This document shows, piece by piece, positions 5,683 to 10,469 of a stretch of DNA of 10,469 bases (positions are counted from its first letter, which is position 1; the number at the start of each line of letters is the position of its first letter). The notes below the pieces were generated by a model. It searched no databases. It had not been told where the DNA came from and saw only the letters and a list, made by a program, of their open reading frames with translations. A program made the translations under genes and the position numbers. Source of the DNA: Nitrososphaeraceae archaeon. Lineage in GTDB: Archaea; Thermoproteota; Nitrososphaeria; Nitrososphaerales; Nitrososphaeraceae. The stretch lies in contig JANWJI010000095.1 of the NCBI GenBank assembly GCA_025449515.1, positions 1-10,469 on the forward strand, in the 5' to 3' direction.

Positions 5683-6627
5683 CTACCGCCAGTCATCTAT
5701 CAAATATACATCAGAGCGATTATAGCCTGATTCATTAGGTCTATGCATAGCTATTCCTTGCATGTCAACTCTAAAGTCAGATGCCACCATATAACGATAA
5801 GCCTCATTTCGTTCGGTATTAACTCCAGCAACGATTCTAGATAGATGTCTATTCTTGGCTAGTAATGAAGTTATATTTAACAAGGTTCTGAAATTCTCTT
5901 GGGAATTATTGTCTGATAATACCATTCCAAACTTGATATAACAGACACCACTCCCAGCTTCAGAGCCTGCTCCACAATGACAAACAGCAAGACCTACTAA
6001 ACTGCTGTCGTCGTCTTTGATTACTTTGTTACTATTGTTGTTTCTATAGAGTAATATTGTATCTCCTAGATTCTGGTTATTAACAGCAATAATTTCATGT
6101 TTTAAATCTAATCCATCACACACACTATTTGTTAATAACCTGCACCTATCCAACGTTTGTTCCTGTTTATGTTTTGGTATTTCAGAAAATGTAGACCAAT
6201 GAGATGAACTTATATTAGTATTAATTTTTCTCTGCTGCTGGTGTTCTTGTTCTTCTTCTACTGGCCCTATAGGTTTTGACATTACTATAGTAAGGAAACG
6301 TGGCCAAAAGCCAAACTTCTGATAAAGTCCCACATGTTTTGCACTCTGAGCAAATGTAAATAAACCTGCATGTTTTGTATGCCATTTCTTATCAAAAATA
6401 TTCATTGTTGGCTCAAGTAATTGCTTAGCTACGCCTTGATCCCAATAGTCAGGATGGACAACTAATGGTCCAAAATATCCAACACTTCCCCAATTTGTAA
6501 CAAAATTAAAACCCACAAGTTGACCATTAGCAGATTCAGCTGCTAATGTCGAAGTTGGATCTGCTAAGAATCTTGTCTTTACATTGTCAGCATCACCAGA
6601 AAATGTCATTGGATCTGGTAGTCCCAA
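5683..6627 (-). CDS. GNAT family N-acetyltransferase, N-terminus probably lost
   Basis: This 314-codon frame opens at a TTG (6627); the first ATG is codon 7 (6609). The GNAT core is clear: ESANGQLVGFNFVTNWGSVG (strands β2-β3), GYFGPLVVHPDYWDQGVAKQ (β4 and the acetyl-CoA pyrophosphate loop, DQGVAK standing for Q/RxxGxG/A), and HVGLYQKFGFWPRFL (β5-β7). A Glu/Gln-rich linker leads to a second α/β domain (about 150-314) ending GIAMHRPNES and YLIDDWR, as in two-domain archaeal acetyltransferases. Relatives I recall have about 30 more residues with strand β1 and an AFGTFLGLPxP-like helix; here GLPDP is residue 2-6, with a stop two codons upstream and no β1 in any frame. Acceptor substrate unknown. 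Activity may be impaired. Confidence 0.8.
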   Translation of the reverse strand: MGLPDPMTFSGDADNVKTRFLADPTSTLAAESANGQLVGFNFVTNWGSVGYFGPLVVHPDYWDQGVAKQLLEPTMNIFDKKWHTKHAGLFTFAQSAKHVGLYQKFGFWPRFLTIVMSKPIGPVEEEQEHQQQRKINTNISSSHWSTFSEIPKHKQEQTLDRCRLLTNSVCDGLDLKHEIIAVNNQNLGDTILLYRNNNSNKVIKDDDSSLVGLAVCHCGAGSEAGSGVCYIKFGMVLSDNNSQENFRTLLNITSLLAKNRHLSRIVAGVNTERNEAYRYMVASDFRVDMQGIAMHRPNESGYNRSDVYLIDDWR

Positions 6628-6736
6628 GAGCTAATAGATAGGTATTTGTTAAGATAGGCAAGCCAGAGCATTGTACATTTGATGACAAAAATATGAATTA
6701 GTAACTGATGTTGTCTGAAATTTCCTTCAATTTTAT

Positions 6737-6853
6737 TCATTTTACATATTGGAGAGATAACTGAATCTTAGCAAGGGCTATCATTGATACAATGATTGAT
6801 TGCATATGTATTAGGTTTTCAATAACTTCATCTAGGAAGTTATTATTTTGCAT
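6737..6853 (-). CDS. Hypothetical small helical protein (38 aa)
   Basis: Starting from the ATG at 6853 the product is MQNNNFLDEVIENLIHMQSI followed by IVSMIALAKIQLSLQYVK. The hydrophobic residues recur every 3-4 positions, giving one long amphipathic or membrane-associated helix with a balanced acidic N-terminal half and basic C-terminal half. The start overlaps the end of the 41-aa ORF upstream by 11 nt, suggesting coupled translation. I recognise no family. The perfect inverted repeat AATAACTTC/GAAGTTATT (6821-6829/6836-6844) falls in its codons 4-11. Length makes chance occurrence possible. Confidence 0.35.
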   Translation of the reverse strand: MQNNNFLDEVIENLIHMQSIIVSMIALAKIQLSLQYVK

Positions 6854-6968
6854 GTACAAGAAACATATCTCTGGATAGATTAGATGCAGGAATACTTTTA
6901 ATCAGCAGTCCATGAGTCAATCTTGCATCCACCGCATCCATCCAATATGAGAAGCAATCCAAATTCAT
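6843..6968 (-). CDS. Hypothetical 41-aa protein
   Basis: From the ATG at 6968 the frame reads MNLDCFSYWMDAVDARLTHG followed by LLIKSIPASNLSRDMFLVHAK and TAA. Composition is protein-like (mixed charge, two Trp/Tyr, no low-complexity), with a helix-like DAVDARL and a PASNLSRDMF turn/helix. No family is recognised. It precedes and overlaps the 38-aa ORF, and both lie upstream of the truncated GNAT gene on the same strand, so they might occupy the place of its lost 5' end. The evidence is composition and overlap only. Confidence 0.3.
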   Translation of the reverse strand: MNLDCFSYWMDAVDARLTHGLLIKSIPASNLSRDMFLVHAK

Positions 6969-7029
6969 AGCACTATCCCAAACTTTCAACTATCAAAGCT
7001 AAATTCTAAGTACACTACAAGGATTAATC

Positions 7030-7314
7030 TCAATCATTTTTAATATCCATACTTTTTTTATTTGCTATGTTTTTGAATGATTCTGTTGTTGTTGGACTAC
7101 TCGTGATTATCTCGTCTGGTGATTGATAATCCCAGCCTTGCTCCTCATCAATCCAATCCATATCTATTAAAATGTCTTCACATTTGCACTTATAGTATCT
7201 TATCCTCTCATCATCTACAAAACTATCTATAAAACACTTGACTCTTATTAATCCTGACGCATAATAATTAACAGCATGATCAGAAAGCATGTGACCACAG
7301 TAATCACAATTCAT
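7030..7314 (-). CDS. Small Cys/His-rich, probably zinc-binding protein
   Basis: A 94-residue protein begins MNCDYCGHMLSDH, with C3-x2-C6 and H13, then C27 and the C43-x-C45 pair (YKCKCEDILIDMDWIDE). Five Cys and a His can form one structural zinc site of mixed spacing. The middle resembles two β-strands (YYASGLIRVKCF, RIRYYKCKC); the C-terminal 30 residues are polar and likely disordered (SSPTTTESFK). I recall short thaumarchaeal proteins with a similar MxCxxCGHxxSDH opening but no function. The start is well supported: GAGGT lies nine bases upstream (7324-7328) and a TATA-like TTTATAAG (7354-7361) lies about 27 nt before a leader of 15-20 nt. It is divergent from the receiver gene at 7521. 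Confidence 0.7.
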   Translation of the reverse strand: MNCDYCGHMLSDHAVNYYASGLIRVKCFIDSFVDDERIRYYKCKCEDILIDMDWIDEEQGWDYQSPDEIITSSPTTTESFKNIANKKSMDIKND

Positions 7315-7353
7315 TTTTAACTAACCTCTTTAGGCCTTCATTCGCATTATAGA

Positions 7354-7361
7354 CTTATAAA
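7354..7361 (-). promoter_or_regulatory. TATA box of the Cys-rich protein gene
   Basis: TTTATAAG on minus predicts a start near 7330, which leaves a short leader containing the GAGGTTAG ribosome-binding site (7321-7328). Confidence 0.45.
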
Positions 7362-7490
7362 CAATCAAAGCGTCTAATATACGATCATACGAAAAGACCA
7401 ACTCAATTTAACGTATGAATCTGATTACAAATCCGTTTTGCAAAGAGGAGATATCTCATAAACAAAGTGGCTCATCAATGAGAAAATCTC

Positions 7491-7498
7491 ATATAACT
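7491..7498 (+). promoter_or_regulatory. TATA box of the receiver gene
   Basis: ATATAACT is centred 26 nt upstream of the TTG at 7521, which fits a leaderless transcript. A direct repeat TCTCATA (7454-7460 and 7487-7493) lies at and just upstream of it and could hold a regulator site. Confidence 0.4.
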
Positions 7499-7520
7499 AT
7501 ATGCAACTATTTAGATCCTT

Positions 7521-7997
7521 TTGACTAAAAATAATAGGTCAGTTTTAACTCATCTTCGCAGAATCTATTTGTATCGCAGCCCTGAGATACGGCACAAGAC
7601 ATCCAAAAAAAATACAATATTTATAGTAGATGATGAGCCCGATACTCTAGAGTCATTAAGAATCGTGCTAGAACAGAACAGTTTTAAGGTAGAGGCATTT
7701 ACAGACCCTACTTTGGCATCAGACAGGTACGTTGCAGGATTATATGATTTACTAATTCTTGATATAAAGATGCCACGAATGAATGGCTTTGATTTATATA
7801 AAAACATAAAGAGAAATGATCCCAATGTGACTACATGTTTTCTAACTGCTCTTTCTGATTTAAATGACTACCAGATTTATAAGAACGAGGTTTATCCAAA
7901 ATTTGGTGAGAGGCATTTTGTATTCAAGCCAATTGAGACTGAAGAATTGTTATGTATTATAAGAACTCTAATAGAACGACCGTTATTGCAAGGTTGA
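7521..7997 (+). CDS. Stand-alone receiver (REC) domain response regulator
   Basis: This 158-residue protein has one receiver domain (about 31-152) after a short basic leader (HLRRIYLYRSPEIRHKTSKK). All key residues are there: D37/D38 in VDDEPD, phospho-acceptor D81 in LDIKMPRMNG, T109 in FLTALSD, K136 in FKPIE. There is no ATG before the domain; a stop (7512-7514) lies just upstream, so the start is TTG at 7521 or a later TTG at 7569. It is a paralogue of the receiver in the 3081-3974 protein (shared DDEPD, FTDP, YDxxxLDIxMPxxNGxxLY and FxxKPI). It lacks that protein's winged helix, so it acts as a CheY/Spo0F-like relay or is a regulator that lost its N-terminal domain. No kinase is adjacent. 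Confidence 0.8.
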   Translation: MTKNNRSVLTHLRRIYLYRSPEIRHKTSKKNTIFIVDDEPDTLESLRIVLEQNSFKVEAFTDPTLASDRYVAGLYDLLILDIKMPRMNGFDLYKNIKRNDPNVTTCFLTALSDLNDYQIYKNEVYPKFGERHFVFKPIETEELLCIIRTLIERPLLQG

Positions 7998-8270
7998 TAA
8001 TGAAGACAGCTGAGTCCAGCGCAGTGTCCAGTCCAATTTAATAGTTACAGCTGATATGAAAATACCGACGATCGCCTTCTCTTTAACCAAAGTCATATTG
8101 TTTGGTTTATGGAATTCGATACAACGATCGAATCAAAACTACTATCCCTATTTCAAAAGATAACAGTTATCGCCTTCAAATAGATGAATCTGTGTCATAT
8201 CGATTGGCTCTGATTAGACATGGTTATGCAGAACAAATTGCACTAACTAAATTCATCTATTCATTACAAA
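7998..8270. other. Intergenic stretch without a convincing gene
   Basis: This 270-nt stretch lies between the receiver gene and the zinc-ribbon gene (convergent). Short frames exist on both strands, including a TTG-started plus frame from 8102, but none shows a recognisable pattern. Two CGATCG palindromes (8070-8075, 8124-8129) are present. Confidence 0.4.
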
Positions 8271-8495
8271 TTAGTTTAATATGTAATGAACAGTTTGAAG
8301 CAATTTTCCTTTTGATATGTTGTTGTGTGGCTTGATTCGTAAGATATGATCGCAGCAAGGACACCTCATGCCGTCGTATCTGAGAAATATCTCACATTCT
8401 ACGCAGCGTTTACATCCCAAACTGTAATAACTTGGTGATACGTTGTTCCTTTTAGCTTTATATAATTTACAAATATCTTTACAAAACTTTTTCAA
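8271..8495 (-). CDS. Zinc-ribbon protein of the CxxIC…CPCC type
   Basis: A 74-residue basic protein starts at a TTG: MKKFCKDICKLYKAK, then GCKRCVECEIFLRYDGMRCP and CCDHILRIKP. The zinc ribbon is C31-x2-C34-x10-C45-x2-C48, with an additional C5-x3-C9 and C28, C47. I recall this pattern (C..IC..YKA…CxxCExFxxxDGxxCPCCxxxLRxKPR) as a multi-copy family in Nitrososphaerales. It may bind nucleic acid or protein; nothing is established. The start lies inside the end of the SixA gene (17-nt overlap), implying translational coupling. The C-terminal tail beyond KPH diverges from the basic end of relatives. Confidence 0.75.
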   Translation of the reverse strand: MKKFCKDICKLYKAKRNNVSPSYYSLGCKRCVECEIFLRYDGMRCPCCDHILRIKPHNNISKGKLLQTVHYILN

Positions 8496-9117
8496 TCGTC
8501 TGGTTTTCCTTTTTCTGTCTGGCTTTTTCGACTGTGTTTGACTCTTCGAATAAGGATTTTAGAATTCTTGGTGTAAGTAACCATCGTAACTCTCCTCTTA
8601 GTTCAGGAGTGGTTGAAATTATCCTTATCTTGGCCAATCCACCTTTCTTCACGACTATGCTTCTTTCGAGTCGGGTTATTCCTTTCACTCCTGTTCTATT
8701 TGTTACTGATCTCCTTGGGCTGCCTTTACTTCTTTGCTGCGAAATCATATCATCTATTATATTCGTGAGATATGGCTCATGTCCAACTATGAGTATGGAT
8801 GATTCAGATGCAAAATGTTGTAACCTATTGTACAATTCTAGACTATTTCCTTCTGGGAGCAATTCATCACAATTTACGATGTTACCTTTCATTTTGAAGG
8901 TACTGGAAATTATTTTAGCCGTCTGCTTCGCAGAATTGAGTGGACTTGTCAAGATTGTGTCAAATGTAATTTTAAATCTCTTTATGGATTTTGCAATTCT
9001 TGTGATTTCCTTTTTCCCATTTTCGGTAAGTTCAGGATTTCTATTGCTGCTTTTAGAACCTCCGCCCTGACCAGCATTTTTTGCTGACTCACCGTGTCTT
9101 AATAAATACAATTCCAT
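8479..9117 (-). CDS. SixA-type histidine phosphatase
   Basis: This 212-residue member of the histidine phosphatase superfamily carries the nucleophile motif LLRHGES (H8), the LTxxGxxE helix (LTENGKKEI), ILTSPLNSAKQTA (56-67) and the second catalytic His in LIVGHEPYLT (H113). The family removes phosphate from phosphohistidine (SixA acts on ArcB and PtsO in E. coli) or from small phosphoesters. The usual SPxxRAxQT arginine, which binds the phosphate, is replaced by Ser62 (TCT) here. The C-terminal part (about 160-200, AKIRIISTTPELRGELRWLL) is an archaeal extension I associate with SixA proteins near CHAD-domain genes, though no CHAD is in view. The tail (KARQKKENQTIEK) is charged. GGAG at 9130-9133 precedes the ATG. 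Confidence 0.85.
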   Translation of the reverse strand: MELYLLRHGESAKNAGQGGGSKSSNRNPELTENGKKEITRIAKSIKRFKITFDTILTSPLNSAKQTAKIISSTFKMKGNIVNCDELLPEGNSLELYNRLQHFASESSILIVGHEPYLTNIIDDMISQQRSKGSPRRSVTNRTGVKGITRLERSIVVKKGGLAKIRIISTTPELRGELRWLLTPRILKSLFEESNTVEKARQKKENQTIEKVL

Positions 9118-9158
9118 TCTGAATTATAACTCCATATCTTTTTTTGTTTAAATGACTA

Positions 9159-9584
9159 TTACTTTTGTTTCTTCTTCTTTTTCATATTCTTTGCTTTCTT
9201 TTTATTTTTCTTATCCTTCTTTGATTTTTTAGATTTATAGACACCATTAATCGCTTGTTCAATTTTTTGGGTTTGCATTTGTAATCGAGATATCTCATCG
9301 TGAAATTCCTTAATCCTAGCCCAACCGTCCGACGCGATTTGATGATTGGTTTCAAGCGTCATTACCGCATTCTTAATATCTTTCTTGATAGATGAAATTA
9401 ATTCTTCAATTCTTGTGTTTTTTCTGTCAAGTTCCTTAATCTGTTTGGATAGTTGATTAACCGAAGGTAGCATATCATCGGTAACAGCCCTTTGATGTAA
9501 CTTATCGCCATTTCGACTTCTTACTTGATCTGTCTTTACGCTATTATCTTGAGAGAATGAGTTTTCGGTGGACTGTTCTATCAT
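9159..9584 (-). CDS. Coiled-coil protein with a polylysine tail
   Basis: This 141-residue protein starts at the ATG at 9584 (MIEQSTENSFSQDN); the frame can be extended to a GTG at 9605, but the TATA box spacing favours 9584. A disordered N-terminus (about 1-35) leads to a long helix with heptad spacing (about 41-115: VNQLSKQIKELDRKNTRIEE, ISSIKKDIKNAVMTLE, EISRLQMQTQKIEQAING). The last 25 residues are mostly Lys (KSKKSKKDKKNKKKAK, MKKKKKQK), giving a basic tail that could bind nucleic acid, polyphosphate or acidic lipid. No family is recognised. It is followed 41 nt later by the SixA gene on the same strand, so the two may be co-transcribed. Confidence 0.75.
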   Translation of the reverse strand: MIEQSTENSFSQDNSVKTDQVRSRNGDKLHQRAVTDDMLPSVNQLSKQIKELDRKNTRIEELISSIKKDIKNAVMTLETNHQIASDGWARIKEFHDEISRLQMQTQKIEQAINGVYKSKKSKKDKKNKKKAKNMKKKKKQK

Positions 9585-9606
9585 GTGAAGGTATCGTAAA
9601 AACACC

Positions 9607-9623
9607 TATATATATCTTATAGA
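9607..9623 (-). promoter_or_regulatory. TATA box of the coiled-coil/SixA operon
   Basis: The minus strand reads CTATAAGATATATATAG. The TATATATA part (9607-9614) is centred about 26 nt upstream of the ATG at 9584, the distance expected for a leaderless mRNA. Confidence 0.5.
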
Positions 9624-9634
9624 GCTATATAGTA

Positions 9635-9651
9635 CTCTATAGTATATAGAG
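9635..9651. promoter_or_regulatory. Operator-like dyad CTCTATA-N3-TATAGAG
   Basis: Perfect inverted 7-mers (9635-9641 and 9645-9651) flank GTA, just upstream of the TATA box of the coiled-coil gene. The position suits an activator or BRE-overlapping site, although the high AT content makes such repeats easier to find by chance. Confidence 0.35.
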
Positions 9652-10376
9652 TTTATGTGTGAATCAGTATTATTGTATTATCATGCTAAGAAACTATGAT
9701 AATTTAATTGCTAACTAAATACAAATCATATTTTTGTACAATACATGTACATTTGTAAGTCGATTTACAAGAAATATTCAATTCTAGGTTCATGATTTCA
9801 TATTCATATGCCAAAGGTATACAGATTAGTCGTAATAAATAATCGTCCTGCCGCTAATCTTTCAGTCGTTAGTGACATGTATATATTTATGGAATATATC
9901 CATTTATACATAAAAAAATCTCATAGAGTGAATTTAATTGCATTGTGATCATTTACTTCACCAGATCATTGTTGGTGAATTCTTCATAATTTGCTGCTTT
10001 ATTTTAGAATATTCGTATCACTAAATTCTATGCTTGGTCCTGATATTCCCATTAGTTCAGAACGCAAACACTATATTTGTTATTAGTGAATTGATTTTTA
10101 GTAATTTATTAGTACTAAGACAGGATAGTTAGTAATTCTAATGAAATGAATTCATGTCTTGTAGAGTTTAAGATTTGGTGAGTACTCCAATATTTACCCA
10201 ACTCTCCGATTTACAAGGTATTTTGATAAATAGTAATCCAATCAAATGTTAAGGTCTACAAATAAACTATATAATCTACATAACTTTTTAGTGATATACG
10301 ACAATAAGCAAATACTATCTAAATAGAGTCGTTAGTTAATCATATTGTATAAAGAGTATATCGGACGTGGTTATAT
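9652..10376. other. 725-nt AT-rich stretch without genes, with several hairpins
   Basis: No frame on either strand gives a credible protein. The region contains perfect inverted repeats: ATTATCAT/ATGATAAT (9677-9684/9696-9703), TTGTAA/TTACAA (9753-9758/9765-9770), AGATTAG/CTAATCT (9823-9829/9854-9860), a long imperfect hairpin over 9876-9911, and TTCACCA/TGGTGAA (9957-9963/9973-9979) with GATCATT repeated at 9947 and 9964. Also three TTAGTA(A/C) units lie at about 10098-10134. No tRNA-like arms were seen. It may carry a non-coding RNA, long regulatory DNA or decayed genes. Confidence 0.4.
10347..10354 (+). promoter_or_regulatory. TATA box of the right-edge gene
   Basis: GTATAAAG is centred 27 nt upstream of the ATG at 10377, the expected spacing for a leaderless transcript. 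Confidence 0.5.
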
Positions 10377-10469
10377 ATGACTTCTTTAAGTAGGAAAATG
10401 ATGGTGAATGGAGAATCCTATTACAATATCGCCTCACACATTCAAACTAAAACAAATTCATCTGTTTCA
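10377..10469 (+). CDS. Partial CDS running off the right edge
   Basis: From the ATG at 10377 the frame stays open for 31 codons to the window end: MTSLSRKMMVNGESYYNIAS then HIQTKTNSSVS. The fragment is polar and shows no recognisable family. The well-placed TATA box is the main support for a real gene; what it encodes cannot be told from the visible part. Confidence 0.4.
   Translation, partial: MTSLSRKMMVNGESYYNIASHIQTKTNSSVS

Noticed and set aside
6821..6844. Inverted repeat AATAACTTC-N6-GAAGTTATT as a transposon end or operator
   Set aside because: It falls inside the 38-aa ORF and no second copy or target duplication was seen; kept only as a note under that ORF.
7415..7528. 37-aa plus frame upstream of the receiver gene (MNLITNPFCKEE…)
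   Set aside because: It has no family pattern and would overlap the TATA box and the start of the receiver gene.
8102..8335. 77-aa plus frame starting at TTG
   Set aside because: No ATG, no recognisable pattern, and its last 20 codons run antisense through the conserved zinc-ribbon gene.
8534..9070. 178-aa hydrophobic plus frame
   Set aside because: It is the antisense of the SixA gene, whose catalytic motifs prove the minus strand is coding; the apparent membrane segments are a by-product.
9652..10376. tRNA, attachment site or CRISPR repeats in the gene-free stretch
   Set aside because: No T-arm or anticodon-arm consensus, no integrase nearby and no regularly spaced repeats were found.

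Overview
The window is low-GC archaeal DNA, most likely from a soil ammonia-oxidising thaumarchaeon of the Nitrososphaerales (Nitrosocosmicus/Nitrososphaera type). This rests on remembered family resemblance, not on a search. The pointers are a DUF6659-like protein, a winged-helix–receiver protein with the receiver at the C-terminus, a small C2H2 finger starting MRKPNWVC, a CPCC zinc-ribbon protein, a PsbP-like lipid-boundary/secreted protein, an Asp-box propeller, and archaeal TATA boxes about 26 nt upstream of several start codons (leaderless mRNAs). There are no rRNA or tRNA genes, CRISPR array or intact mobile elements that I can see.

Layout. 1-600: a P-II family gene broken by a one-base frameshift. 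602-1414 (minus): a 42-aa membrane peptide, a 49-aa C2H2 zinc finger and a DUF6659-like gene. 1610-2919 (minus): a compact cluster of a PsbP-like secreted protein, a 72-aa unknown and a Cys-containing secreted protein with three GYxxG repeats. Divergent from it, 3081-3974 (plus) encodes a wHTH-REC response regulator. 4153-4522 (minus) is a degraded locus: the first 39 residues of a SnoaL/SgcJ-like protein, then a coiled-coil tail in another frame. 4602-6627 (minus) holds an Asp-box propeller and, upstream of it, a GNAT acetyltransferase that seems to have lost its N-terminus. 6737-6968 has two overlapping small ORFs. 7030-7314 (minus) is a small Cys-rich protein, divergent from a stand-alone receiver protein at 7521-7997. 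8271-9584 (minus) is an apparent operon: a coiled-coil protein with a lysine tail, a SixA-type histidine phosphatase and a zinc-ribbon protein whose start overlaps the phosphatase gene. About 720 nt of AT-rich, hairpin-bearing DNA follow, and a partial leaderless gene runs off the right edge.

How it fits together. This is accessory, regulation-heavy DNA: two receiver proteins without a histidine kinase in sight, a phosphohistidine phosphatase, three small metal-finger proteins, a P-II relic and exported proteins. At least three loci (P-II, SnoaL, GNAT) show decay, which suggests a region of gene turnover. The most testable functional link is between the wHTH-REC regulator and the divergent exported-protein cluster, which share an intergenic region holding a 19-bp perfect dyad.
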